Assembly (NCBI GenBank): GCA_050246945.1
Contig: JBFWVC010000001.1
Span: 310,001 to 374,000, forward strand
Length of the DNA: 64,000 nucleotides
Reading direction: 5' to 3'
Source of the DNA: JAEUMD01 sp050246945
GTDB taxonomy: Bacteria > Pseudomonadota > Alphaproteobacteria > Rhizobiales > Hyphomicrobiaceae
Positions 50,435 to 58,923 of this stretch are shown one piece after another. Position numbers and translations under genes: made by a program. Each line of letters opens with the position of its first letter. The stretch's first letter is position 1. The notes beneath the pieces were generated by a model. It was given only the letters and a program-made list of their open reading frames with translations, had not been told where the DNA came from and did not search any database.

Positions 50435-51319
50435 TCAGGCGATCGTTGCCGTCCCCTCCATGGCGAGACCGCCGTCCTCCTTGCGCACCCATAGGTGCAC
50501 GGAGCCGCCGTCGGGCGATGGCTTGCCGCAGATGTCGAAGCTGGCGGTATCGAACACCGGACTCACCGCGCGGAAATCGAATGACTTGATGACGGCGTTC
50601 GGGATCTGGCGCCGCACGAGATCGACGAGCATCGTCGCGAGCATGGGACCGTGCACGACAAGGCCGGGATAGCCTTCGTGCTCCTTGCAGAAGTCGCGGT
50701 CGAAATGGATGCGATGGCCGTTGTAGGTCAGCGCCGAATAGCGGAACAACAGCACCGGATCGGGATGGATGGTGCGCGACCAGGCCTGATCCGTCGGAGC
50801 AATCTTGGCAGCGACGGCGGGCGCGCGGGGCGATGGCATTTCGCGGTAAACGATGTCACGCTCCTCGGTGAGTGCTACGCCCTCCGCGTCGGCAAGCGTG
50901 AAGCGCACGGTGACGAACACCATGGAGCCCGTGCGCCCGTTTTTGACCTCGACGTTCAGCACTTCGCCGGTTCGGGTCATTTCCTTGCCGATGATGAGCG
51001 ACTTCAGGAACCTGAGACGCCCGCCGGCCCACATGCGGCGCGGCAGCGGCACCGGCGGCAGGAAGCCGCCGCGCTTGGCGTGGCCATCGGCCCCCAGACC
51101 CGACATCGGCGGTGTCCCGAGCCCGTAAACGAGGTGCCACATCGGCGGCAGCTCAGAGCCGGCGGCATAGGGCGCATCCATGCGATCGAGGGTGCCGGCG
51201 AGCCCATTGGCGGGAAACGGCGCCAGCACCTCGCTGCGCTGCTCGGTCTTGCCGATCCACTGCTTGAGGTGCGCCATGTCGATGACCTCGGCGACCGGCT
51301 GCGTGGCGACTTGGTTCAT
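50435..51319 (-). CDS. FAS1-like/MaoC hydratase (mesaconyl-C4-CoA hydratase-like)
   Basis: A 294-aa double hot-dog protein. The N-terminal FAS1-like dehydratase half ends near residue 150; the C-terminal half has 'RYSALTYNGHRIHFDRDF' with the hydratase His/Asn pair and 'LVVHGPMLATMLVDL'. This is the HTD2/Mch layout seen in mesaconyl-C4-CoA and itaconyl-CoA hydratases. ATG at 51319 with GGAAGGGC upstream. First gene of the hydratase-dehydrogenase-transferase operon; the LysR gene diverges from it. Confidence 0.87.
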   Translation of the reverse strand: MNQVATQPVAEVIDMAHLKQWIGKTEQRSEVLAPFPANGLAGTLDRMDAPYAAGSELPPMWHLVYGLGTPPMSGLGADGHAKRGGFLPPVPLPRRMWAGGRLRFLKSLIIGKEMTRTGEVLNVEVKNGRTGSMVFVTVRFTLADAEGVALTEERDIVYREMPSPRAPAVAAKIAPTDQAWSRTIHPDPVLLFRYSALTYNGHRIHFDRDFCKEHEGYPGLVVHGPMLATMLVDLVRRQIPNAVIKSFDFRAVSPVFDTASFDICGKPSPDGGSVHLWVRKEDGGLAMEGTATIA

Positions 51320-51380
51320 GACCCTGCCCTTCCAATTTTCTTGTCGGCACTCTACTGCCACGCGCTGACCATTCGCGGAA

Positions 51381-51428
51381 TTAGCATCTCATGAAGCCCC
51401 CGTTCGTGAAACACGAACGCCATGCTAA
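51381..51428. promoter_or_regulatory. nested dyads in the hydratase/LysR divergent promoter
   Basis: CGTTCGTG-AAA-CACGAACG (51401-51419) is a perfect 8-base dyad containing the T-N(11-13)-A core typical of LysR operators. It lies inside a second pair, TTAGCAT (51381-51387) and ATGCTAA (51422-51428). The spacer between the divergent starts (51319 and 51480) is only 160 bases, so this is the probable binding site of the LysR protein encoded at 51480. Confidence 0.7.
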
Positions 51429-51479
51429 GCTGCCACCGTTCGGACTTGTCAAACGAGCGGCCTAGGAGATTGGCGCCCC

Positions 51480-52394
51480 ATGCATTTCGATCTCGTCGAC
51501 CTCAAGCTCATGACGCTCATTGCGGAGGCCCGAAATCTCACGAAAGGCGCTGCCCGCATGAACCTCGCCACCTCGGCCGCGAGCGCTCGGCTGAAGGCAC
51601 TGGAGAGGCAATTGGGCAGCCGTCTCTTCTATCGCGACAGCCGAGGGACGGAGCCGACCGAGGCCGGGGAGACGTTGCTCAGGCACGCCCGCATCATCCT
51701 GCGCCAGGTCGAGCACCTGCGGCACGACCTCGGCGCGGAGAGCCAATCGACGAGCGGCCACATCCGCATCTTTGCCAATACCACGGCCGTCACGGAGTTC
51801 ATGCCGGAGCTTTTGGCGCGTTTCCTCGCCGCGCGGCCCCGCGTTACTATCGACATGCAGGAGCGGCTGACGCGCGACATCATCCGCGGCGTCGCGGACG
51901 GGTCGACCGATCTCGGCATCATCTCAGGTCCGCTTCCCGCAACGGGGATCGAGGCCAAGATTTTCTCAACCGACCGGCTGGTCTTGGTGATGTCCGCCGA
52001 GCACGCATTGTCTACGCGCAAACGCATGTCGTTCGAAGAAACGCTCGACTACGAGCACATTACCATGCGCGAGGGCGCGACCCTGCATGCCTTCCTGTTC
52101 GACCTGACCGACAAACTCGGCCGCAAGCTGAAGTCACGCATCCAGGTCTCGAGCTTCGAGGCGATGTGCCGCCTAATCGAGGGTGGCGTCGGCATTGGCG
52201 TCGTGCCCGAGTCGGCCGCCAACCGGCACGCGCGGACCATGAAGCTCGCCATCGTCCGCCTGACCGACAACTGGTCCTTGCGCGACCGCAGCGTGCTGGC
52301 GCGCGAGTTCGAGGCGCTTCCCGGCTCCGCGCGCGCACTTGTCGACGAGCTGATGAAAACGGGTCTCGGCGGCAGCCGGCGGCGGTATAGCTGA
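51480..52394 (+). CDS. LysR-type regulator of the CoA-pathway operon
   Basis: A 304-aa LTTR. N-terminal winged helix with 'LKLMTLIAEARNLTKGAARM' and 'SAASARLKALERQLGSRLFY', then the effector domain from about residue 90 ('TSGHIRIFANTTAVTEFMPE'). Divergent from the hydratase gene, with the dyad at 51401-51419 between them. It should sense an intermediate of the acid pathway, possibly the CoA ester or the free acid. It is not close in sequence to the LysR at 8685. Confidence 0.92.
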   Translation: MHFDLVDLKLMTLIAEARNLTKGAARMNLATSAASARLKALERQLGSRLFYRDSRGTEPTEAGETLLRHARIILRQVEHLRHDLGAESQSTSGHIRIFANTTAVTEFMPELLARFLAARPRVTIDMQERLTRDIIRGVADGSTDLGIISGPLPATGIEAKIFSTDRLVLVMSAEHALSTRKRMSFEETLDYEHITMREGATLHAFLFDLTDKLGRKLKSRIQVSSFEAMCRLIEGGVGIGVVPESAANRHARTMKLAIVRLTDNWSLRDRSVLAREFEALPGSARALVDELMKTGLGGSRRRYS

Positions 52395-52523
52395 GCGGCT
52401 GGACCGCTTCGGGCTGGTACTGGATTAAGAGCGGACAGACAGAGGCGCCCCATTCAATTTCACCTCATGGCCCGGAAGAGCCGTGCCGGGTTGGGCAGAG
52501 CGTGTAAGCTCCGCCCAGGTAGT

Positions 52524-53162
52524 TCAGATGTCTACTCGCTCAGCGATTTCGAGAGCATCATCCACTTCAATGCCAAGATATCGGACAGTGCTCTCGATCT
52601 TCGTGTGGCCGAGCAAGAGCTGGACCGCGCGCAGGTTGCCCGTGCGCTTGTAGATCAGCGTTGACTTCGTCCTACGAAGCGGGTGAGTGCCATACATAGT
52701 CGGGTCGAGCCCAACGCTGGCAAGCCACTCCCCAAATAGTCGGGCATACTGGCGCGTCGCTAAATGCCGCTCGGGATCGCCACGGCCGGCAAAAGGCCAC
52801 TGGCCGACTTCTCGACGATACTCTTAGATGTATGCATCGAGCGCTTCCCGCGTTTGATCCGTCAGTTCGAACTTGACGGGCCTGCCAGTTTTCTTCTGAC
52901 GAATAATGGCACGGTCTACGGCGTAGCCGCGCTGTGCAACTTCTTCGACGCGGATCGCAGCGACATCGCAGCCGCGCAGCTTGCTGTCGATCGCAAGATT
53001 AAAGATCGCCAAATCGCGGACACGCTTTTCGAGCTGCAACTAGGTTCGAATGGCCCAAACGTGTTTTGGGCGGAGGAGTGGTTTCGGACCGATCAACTTG
53101 CCCTTGTTCCAAGGCTCGCGCCGTACAACTGGCTTCGGGATGTGTAGATCATTGTCATTCAT
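52524..53162 (-). pseudogene. tyrosine recombinase (integrase) gene with two in-frame stop codons
   Basis: One frame runs from ATG at 53162 to TGA at 52524-52526 and reads as a 200-aa-class integrase common in Rhizobiales. First segment: 'EPWNKGKLIGPKPPLRPKHV'. Then a TAG at 53040-53042, then 'VRDLAIFNLAIDSKLRGCDV' and 'AIIRQKKTGRPVKFELT' up to 'DAYI'. Then a TAA at 52824-52826, then 'THPLRRTKSTLIYKRTGNLR' and 'LLLGHTKIESTVRYLGIE'. The catalytic Arg, H-x-L-R-R, H and final Tyr are all there. Without suppression it makes no active enzyme. Ser to Pro in H-S-L-R-R is an extra mark of decay. Confidence 0.88.
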
Positions 53163-53387
53163 GGCCTGTCTCCTTTGTTTGAGGAGGCAGTAGGTTATTG
53201 ATTTGGCAACGGCTTTTGAGCATCCTCGGACGGGCGGTGGTTAAGAGGCTCAAGGTTGCCCAACGCGCCTGACCCGGAGCAGACAATGCTGTCGCAACAA
53301 AGACGGGGCAGCTTATGTCCCGTCCTTGTCGTTCCAAACTCATCTAGATTGAGCGTGTACTTGTAGCCCTTGCCGTCCTTCAAGCGT
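53163..53387. other. spacer upstream of the integrase relic, no supported gene
   Basis: About 225 bases. A minus-strand frame at 53195-53383 ('DGKGYKYTLNLDEFGTTRTG') has a plausible start in places but no family match and no ribosome site. I do not call it. Confidence 0.3.
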
Positions 53388-53843
53388 TCACTTTGGCATC
53401 GTCGACGAATGGTGATCGACGATCAGCCATTTGCCATCACGCTTTACGAGCGCAAAGCTGTAACGAGCGGGAAGCTGAGTCGGCTGCCCATCCTTTTCGT
53501 AGCTGAACGTATAGTAGCCACTATTGATCGCCGTATCGCCGTAGACACGGATCAATGGATCCTTGAACTCGACGGTGAGCTTTGGCAGCTTCTTGCAGGC
53601 ATTGACGAAGTAGTCTTCAAGCTCTGCCCGTTCGTCACGAATGGTTGGGGAGATGGTACCCCACAACACGCCGTCCTCTGCATAGAGGGGCAAGATTTTC
53701 CCAGCTCCTCCGCCACCACATGCGGCTGCAAGATTTTCCTTCCAGGCATTCATGGCTGCGGCGACATCGGCTTTGTCGTCAGCTGCAGCCGGGGCAGTTA
53801 TAGTCAACGTAAGTCCTAGGACAATTGCTATCGAGCATTTCAT
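53388..53843 (-). CDS. exported SnoaL-like/DUF4440 protein
   Basis: A 151-aa protein. A signal peptide ('MKCSIAIVLGLTLTITAPAA' ending AAADD) leads to a cone-shaped NTF2-like domain: 'DVAAAMNAWKENLAAACGGG', 'YAEDGVLWGTISPTIRDERA', 'YGDTAINSGYYTFSYEKDG', 'FALVKRDGKWLIVDHHSS'. This matches the SgcJ/EcaC and CaMKII-association-like group. GGGAGG precedes the ATG at 53843. It may bind a small ligand in the periplasm. Function unknown. The next gene in the same direction (53947) is also an exported protein. Confidence 0.82.
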   Translation of the reverse strand: MKCSIAIVLGLTLTITAPAAADDKADVAAAMNAWKENLAAACGGGGAGKILPLYAEDGVLWGTISPTIRDERAELEDYFVNACKKLPKLTVEFKDPLIRVYGDTAINSGYYTFSYEKDGQPTQLPARYSFALVKRDGKWLIVDHHSSTMPK

Positions 53844-53946
53844 CGTAACCTCCCTGGGCGTCGAAGCAGACGAAGAAGCGGCAAGCAGAGAGCATGTTGC
53901 CCGCTTCACCACACATTGACCGCGGTTCCACCGCGGATCCTATCTG

Positions 53947-54363
53947 TTACTTCTTCGCCTTTTCCGCGTTGAAGACATCAACGGCTGGCAAGCGGACCTC
54001 TTCGTTCCCCTCGTTTTTGTGCCAGTGTGTCGTGTCCTTGGTCGCCGAAGTTGTGTCTCCGGGTTTGAGAATCGTCTTCGATCCGTCGCCCACCGTGATG
54101 GTGTCGATGCCTTGAACGGCATAGACCACTGACGGCCGAGCTTGGTGACTGCGCACTCCGATGTGTCCGCCCGGCGCGACGCTGAGCACGCAAAGCCGAA
54201 GTTGGCGGCCTGCCATACCGCCGATCTCCGGGCCCAGGTCGACGACCTCTGTTTTCAGTGTCTTGAAGCCTATGTGCTCCTTCGGCGCATCCGCTATCGG
54301 ATCGGCGGCGCTCACGGTGGCGACCAAGGTGCCAATTATTGCGAAAGGAACGATCCTCAACAT
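53947..54363 (-). CDS. exported cupin-domain protein
   Basis: A 138-aa protein with signal peptide ('MLRIVPFAIIGTLVATVSAA', cleavage near 'SAAD') and one cupin barrel: 'PGGHIGVRSHQARPSVVYAV' and 'GDTTSATKDTTHWHKNEG', which supply His residues for a metal. ATG at 54363 is chosen because the signal peptide starts there; an upstream Met exists at 54426. Substrate unknown. Head-to-tail with the SnoaL-like gene, about 100 bases apart. Confidence 0.8.
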   Translation of the reverse strand: MLRIVPFAIIGTLVATVSAADPIADAPKEHIGFKTLKTEVVDLGPEIGGMAGRQLRLCVLSVAPGGHIGVRSHQARPSVVYAVQGIDTITVGDGSKTILKPGDTTSATKDTTHWHKNEGNEEVRLPAVDVFNAEKAKK

Positions 54364-55003
54364 GCTGTAGTCGCGTGGGAAAGAGCGCATGCGCCACGTG
54401 GCGCTGCGATTTAGGTTGATTCGCAATGTTGTAGATCTCTTGCCCGCCGATGGCGCAGGCGGCGCTCATGAACCCGCGGAAAGCTCGGCACTTCGCCGCG
54501 TTTGCGTGACGATGCAGGCTAGCATCGGCGACTGGCGCAGTCCAGAACTCTGCAGCCTAAACCTCGCTGTGGCAGGGTCTGGTTCAAGATCGTTCGGCTG
54601 CGCGGCCATTTCGAACCCTGCTTCAACCAGCCCTGGCGGCCTAGCAAGATATGATCGGCATCTAACAGAGATGCGGCGAAGCAGTGTTGATCGCATTACG
54701 TCTGCCCTTGGCCCATCGTTACGCTCACTAACCTAGTGATGGACCTTCCGCACTCGCGAGCGAAGAGCGACACTCAGCCGTCAGATACAGACTGGTTTGC
54801 ACACCCAGCTGCAGCAGTTTGATTGCGGGCGTAGTGTGGGCGACGCGTGCTCCAGACCCGATCCGACACTCACCGGATCGATACTCTCACAGCGCAGCGA
54901 ACCCTAACTTTCATCCTCTCCAATCCGTGTGCGTCGTGCTACGGCGCTTGAAGGACGATTGCTGTCCGTGCAAATCTGCGAATGTGCTGTTCCGGAGGGA
55001 ACG
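54364..55003. other. 640-base stretch without a supported gene
   Basis: Several short frames exist on both strands, none with family similarity, ribosome site or signal peptide. The region lies between divergent genes, so promoters are expected. I recognise no repeat or RNA gene. Confidence 0.4.
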
Positions 55004-55387
55004 ATGGCCTCAAGACTAAGCGTCCTGCTGGTGGGCCTGGACCCCGACATAGTTGACTATAGCAAGTCTCCGGTGCCAGGGCTCACGGCGGCAAAGGTTC
55101 GCGCTGCAGTGGAGGCTGAAAGCTCAAAACTGGAATCGCTCGGCTACAGCGTGAAGTCGTTGTACGTCGACGACGGCAAGACAGCAGAAGCCGTGCTTGC
55201 TAACACACTGGCAGCTGATAAATACGATTGCATCATGATGGGTGCAGGCCTGCGCATTGTTCCTCCCTATTTCCTGTTGTTCGAAAAGCTAATCAACGTC
55301 ATGCACCGGCAGGCCCCAGCTTCGACAAAGATATGCTTTAACACAAATCCTTCAGACACGGCCGCCGCGGTGCGGCGTTGGGTTTAG
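55004..55387 (+). CDS. conserved hypothetical protein (Rossmann-like)
   Basis: A 127-aa protein; the ATG at 55004 is preceded by GGAGGGA at a good distance, while the longer frame is unsupported. Alternating strands and helices ('LSVLLVGLDPDIVDY', 'VKSLYVDDGKTAEAVLA', 'YDCIMMGAGLRIVPPYFLLF', 'TKICFNTNPSD') suggest a small alpha/beta fold. Similar short proteins occur in Rhizobiales without known role. It stands alone, between two gene-poor stretches. Confidence 0.6.
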   Translation: MASRLSVLLVGLDPDIVDYSKSPVPGLTAAKVRAAVEAESSKLESLGYSVKSLYVDDGKTAEAVLANTLAADKYDCIMMGAGLRIVPPYFLLFEKLINVMHRQAPASTKICFNTNPSDTAAAVRRWV

Positions 55388-55765
55388 ACCGCGTGGAGGC
55401 GCAGGGCTGAAGTCTCGTCAGTACGACAAAGCCGGGCAGCGGTCTGACTAAAGCTGACACCACCCGGCGCATTTCCGCATATGCTCCGCAGGCTCTTGGC
55501 CATCTCACGAGAGAGTGGCAAGTGGCGAGCATAGAAGCGCTCAAACTTGTCCACGTTGATATCTAGTTTCTTGGCCAGGCCGATGGAATGCGCCCCGGCT
55601 GTGGCATATGGCATAGTGTCAACCGTGTCGTGTGACCGCTATTGGTTGCGTTATGTGTACCCCCACCAACTATAGAGATCCGCCCACCAAGTACGGGCTG
55701 CTGCGAGACAAGTCTCGGGCTGCGTAGGATGCAGGCGATCGGAGCTGGTTCGGCGTGAGGCGCAC
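55388..55765. other. spacer, no supported gene
   Basis: About 380 bases. A minus-strand frame at 55384-55614 ('GAHSIGLAKKLDINVDKFER') could be the remnant of a gene, but I cannot match it to a family and it has no clear ribosome site. Nothing else recognised. Confidence 0.3.
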
Positions 55766-56225
55766 ATGACCGCATATCTCGCGCCTACGGGCCGATTGCG
55801 CTTTTCATGGCCACTTTTCTGGAGGCGGCGGGGCTTCCACTCCCGGGCGAGACGGCGCTCATTGCCTCATCGGTTCTTGAGGCATCTGACAAGATGTACT
55901 TCGTAAGCGTTTTCGTCAGCGCATTCCTGGGGCCGTCCTCGGAGACAATCTCGGATATGCCATTGGCCACTACGCAGGGCGAGCGCTCGTTGTCCGCTAC
56001 GGCGGCTGGCTCGAGATACAAGACGGGCATTTGGCACTCGTCGAGGTGTACGTCGCGCGCTATGGCTCGCTCCTCATCATAGCAGCACGCTACTTTCCGG
56101 TGGTGCGCCAGCTCGGCGGGCTTGCTGCGGGAACGGCGGGATTGGCTTGGCCGAGGTTCTTCGTCGCGAATGCGACCGGTGGTGAGGGATCAGCAGACGT
56201 ACTCTCGCGTCATGACCGCACTTGA
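55766..56225 (+). pseudogene. dedA-family gene with two frameshifts and a lost 3' end
   Basis: DedA-type membrane protein coding sequence in pieces. It starts 'MTAYLAP' (55766), loses one base near 55787, and continues as 'FMATFLEAAGLPLPGETALI'. Near 55929, next to GGGG, another base is missing; the third frame reads 'GDNLGYAIGHYAGRALVVRY', 'HLALVEVYVARYGSLLIIAA', then 'RYFPVVRQLGGLAAGTAG' and 'WPRFFVANATG'. After that the sequence departs from the family. DedA proteins act in membrane-potential maintenance and lipid carrier flipping; this copy cannot make one. Confidence 0.8.
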
Positions 56226-56527
56226 AGGCCAGCCGGACATGCGAAGGATCCGCACCGAGGTCTCAGGATGACCCACTGCAGCCATTGTGCCGGCGCGCAA
56301 CAGATGCATGGCATTGGATGCCGACTGACATGGCAACCATGCGTGCGCTGAAATACTTTGCCCGGGGATCCATGTGGCGTCGGTATGTCCGCTACACCTC
56401 CCAGACCGTTTCCGTTCCGGTTTTCACTCTGGGCCATCAACAGACTCATGCACCGCAGCAAACGATGTCTCTAATTATAATCGATCACCTCGTCGGTGCG
56501 GACAAAATACCCCCGATAGCGTTGTGT
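56226..56527. other. spacer, no supported gene
   Basis: About 300 bases between the broken dedA and a minus-strand membrane protein gene. No frame, repeat or RNA gene I can support. Confidence 0.4.
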
Positions 56528-56905
56528 TCACACCACCGGCTCAGGCTTGACGAACAGTACCCATACGAAGCCCATGACCAGCGCAAATTCAACGATAACG
56601 GCAGGCCAAGCGTTGAGCGCGAGCGCCAGCGCACCGTACAGACTGACTGCGGTGGTTAGCGTTAGGCCGACCAAGGCACCGATCATCAGAGCGCGGCGCG
56701 CCTGTGTATTGGGCGCGTTTCGCGCCAACCACAAGGCTACGACCAGCCCCAACATAAAGGCCCCATAGCGGTGGCCCATGTAGTTGAGGGTGTCGCCCGG
56801 AGCCATCCTCCAATAGTCGCCCATCGCATTAGGCGCGATCAGCCAACCCACCCCAAAGCTTCCGATCAGCACCGCAGTGCTGGTCAATACGAAGTTACAT
56901 TTCAC
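56528..56905 (-). CDS. small polytopic membrane protein, unknown family
   Basis: A 125-aa protein with four likely helices ('FVLTSTAVLIGSFGVGWLIA', 'FMLGLVVALWLARNA', 'LMIGALVGLTLTTAVSLYGA', 'VIVEFALVMGFVWVLFV'). GTG at 56905 behind GGGAGG is the start; the frame is open further but unsupported. The 'IAPNAMGDYWRMAPGD' loop is not a motif I know. It lies about 100 bases downstream of another small membrane protein gene on the same strand, and the two may form a unit. Confidence 0.65.
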   Translation of the reverse strand: MKCNFVLTSTAVLIGSFGVGWLIAPNAMGDYWRMAPGDTLNYMGHRYGAFMLGLVVALWLARNAPNTQARRALMIGALVGLTLTTAVSLYGALALALNAWPAVIVEFALVMGFVWVLFVKPEPVV

Positions 56906-57001
56906 GCTACCTCCCTTCGGCCACCAGCAGCGGCTTCCATTGACGCCGCTGCTGGGGAGCACCTTGCAGCAGTGGCGCTAACGGGGGAGATCGCCGAAAT
57001 G

Positions 57002-57373
57002 TCAGCGGCCTTCGTTTTGAAAGACGAGCCATGTGAACAATATTGCGTCACCGAGCACGACGAGCGAACCGATCGCGGCAAACGGGTCGCCGATCTTGTG
57101 GCCCGTGTGTACGAGCCCCACCCCAATGGACATAACGATCGTACCTATGATCCAAATCCACACTTGGGGGATGGCCAGTCTGCTCGCCTCCACCTTCGGG
57201 CTCAAGCGATAGTAGATGCCAAACAAGAACAGTGCGACAAAACCGAGGAGGTTGAGATGCGCGTGAGCCGGGTAAGCGGAGTGATTGTCAGCTATCGCCA
57301 TTTGCAAGCCCCAGAGCATTCCAATCAGCAACAGCAGCATTGCGGCTTTGAAGCACAAGTTCGATGCGACCAC
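57002..57373 (-). CDS. small membrane protein with 'HAHLNLLG' helix, cytochrome oxidase subunit I-like
   Basis: A 123-aa protein with four helices. 'YPAHAHLNLLGFVALFLFGI' recalls the first heme-ligand helix of cbb3/NO reductase-type subunit I, and 'VGLVHTGHKIGDPFAAIG' adds two more His. Similar short proteins are annotated as membrane proteins of unknown function in alphaproteobacteria. GTG at 57373 behind GGGAG ('GACGGGAGTAAAGTC') is the best start; the frame is open to 57424. Heme binding is an inference from the His pattern. Confidence 0.65.
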   Translation of the reverse strand: MVASNLCFKAAMLLLLIGMLWGLQMAIADNHSAYPAHAHLNLLGFVALFLFGIYYRLSPKVEASRLAIPQVWIWIIGTIVMSIGVGLVHTGHKIGDPFAAIGSLVVLGDAILFTWLVFQNEGR

Positions 57374-57701
57374 GACTTTACTCCCGTCTTTGGAGATACT
57401 CGAAATTGAGCACGGGACATGCATGTCGATTCGGCGGGGGCGCGGCCATATGATCGCGATTCGGCGGGGACGCGGCCATAGGATCGCGATACCAACAAGT
57501 ACAACGAACTCCCACCGCCCTATTCGAGATCCGCTCGGTCAAGGCTGGATCAGAGTAGGAGTCTGAAGGCGCCTTGCCAAGTGCTGCAGCACGATCGACG
57601 CATACTCGCTCACGGCGGATGTGGGCCAATATCGACCAGTCCTGCAGAGCCTCCGCCGCATTCGCGCCCCGGTAACGTTTGATACAGCAACGGATTTGGG
57701 G
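57374..57701. other. spacer with a short tandem repeat, no gene seen
   Basis: Contains a 30-base unit twice in tandem (57427-57456 and 57457-57486), both with the core CGATTCGGCGGGG and GCGGCCATA, differing at two positions. No coding frame is supported in the rest of the 330 bases. Confidence 0.6.
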
Positions 57702-58790
57702 TTACGCCGTCGGACAGAGCAAGGCGGAAACGCGTTCCACCAACGGCGACATCGCTGCCTCAGGGAACGGGTATTCGGAGCTGACATTTATCTCACAGAG
57801 CACGTAGGTATCAACACCGTTAGCGTCCTTCGGGCCATAGAGGAAATCGGCGTCCCAGATCACCGGCAATTCCGACTGTGCGACGCCGACGCTGCGGCAA
57901 AGCTCGCCGATCCATTCGTCCTCCAGCTTGTGCTTGAGGGCCTGGAAGTCCGGCCGCGTCGGCGGATAATAGAGGCGTGGTCCCGGCGGCGGCGCATCGG
58001 CGGCGGCGCCGCCAGCGGGCGCCGGATAAAGCGCGTTGACGAGCTGCTCGCCGAACCCTGCGACGCGGTCGCCCACGACGTAGCAGCGGATCATCCCCTC
58101 TGGCAGCCGCTCCTGGTATGGCTGCTCGATCATGCCGCCAGTCGCGAAGTACGGCGCGCACATGGCAATGAAGTCCTGCAACGCCATCTGCTCTTCGACG
58201 CTCCCTCGCTTGGCGTGCCGAACGAGCACGGGTGATGCTGAGCAAAGTGCCTGGTGCGAGATACCCGGCGCCGCGGCCGGCTTCACCTTCCACACGCCGT
58301 CGCCGCCCTGGCCACGTATCTGCTTCAAGACGCGCGCGCCGCCCAAGGTCATGGTGTCCCGCAACCCGATCCCCATTGCTTCCGCCGACGCGTAGAAGCG
58401 CGTATCGCAGCCCCAGCCCATCGTGCGTGTGCGATAGAGCATCTCCTTGGTGCCCATGCGATCGATGACGTCGGGATGCGCGCTCACGAGGACGCCCTGA
58501 CTCGCCACGTCGCGCAGCATCGCGTTGAGTATCGTCCGGTCGCGACCACCCTCGATCGGATTGAGCCAGACCAGCACGGCGTCGGCCGACAGCAGCTGGG
58601 CGCGCACGTCGGCTGAGAAGGCATCTGCCCAAGGCGCGCCAACCGCATCCATCCCTGCGGAATCGAGCGCCCTGGCAATACCGGTGAACCGCGATTGCAT
58701 CAGGTCGGTGGCGAGCCCGTGCGCAGGATCGGCAGGGAAGAGAATTGCTACGCGACGGCGATTGGCAGATGTGCCTATGAAAGTTGACAT
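57702..58790 (-). CDS. Cj0069-family ATP-grasp-like protein
   Basis: A 362-aa protein. 'ILFPADPAHGLATDL', 'VLVWLNPIEGGRDRTILNAM', 'DRMGTKEMLYRTRTMGWGCD' and 'VIWDADFLYGPKDANGVDTY' fit the Cj0069 family, whose C-terminal acidic residues ('CEINVSSEYPFPE') resemble the magnesium site of ATP-grasp ligases. It probably joins two small molecules with ATP use; no reaction is known. It stands upstream on the minus strand next to a nickel/cobalt-type exporter, which could reflect metal-stress context. About 130 bases of GC-rich sequence separate the two. Confidence 0.78.
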   Translation of the reverse strand: MSTFIGTSANRRRVAILFPADPAHGLATDLMQSRFTGIARALDSAGMDAVGAPWADAFSADVRAQLLSADAVLVWLNPIEGGRDRTILNAMLRDVASQGVLVSAHPDVIDRMGTKEMLYRTRTMGWGCDTRFYASAEAMGIGLRDTMTLGGARVLKQIRGQGGDGVWKVKPAAAPGISHQALCSASPVLVRHAKRGSVEEQMALQDFIAMCAPYFATGGMIEQPYQERLPEGMIRCYVVGDRVAGFGEQLVNALYPAPAGGAAADAPPPGPRLYYPPTRPDFQALKHKLEDEWIGELCRSVGVAQSELPVIWDADFLYGPKDANGVDTYVLCEINVSSEYPFPEAAMSPLVERVSALLCPTA

Positions 58791-58923
58791 GCTGGCGTCC
58801 TTCCTTCGGGCGAAGTTTGCCGGACGCGATCGTTGGGCTGCCGCCTCACGGGGTCGTCGCGAGGGACCCCGGCCAGCGGCCGGTAAGTACGATCCTCCGC
58901 GACTGTCAACTCAGAGCGCAGCA

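Noticed and set aside
40478..53162. One genomic island from tRNA-Arg to the integrase relic
   Set aside because: TRAP and CoA-pathway genes in between look like ordinary metabolic genes, and I find no second tRNA-end repeat near the integrase to close an island.
55384..55614. 76-codon minus-strand frame
   Set aside because: No ribosome site or family; could be a relic but cannot be supported.
58791..58923. Cobalamin or nickel riboswitch upstream of the exporter
   Set aside because: The gap is downstream, not upstream, of the RcnA-like gene, and no conserved riboswitch box is seen.
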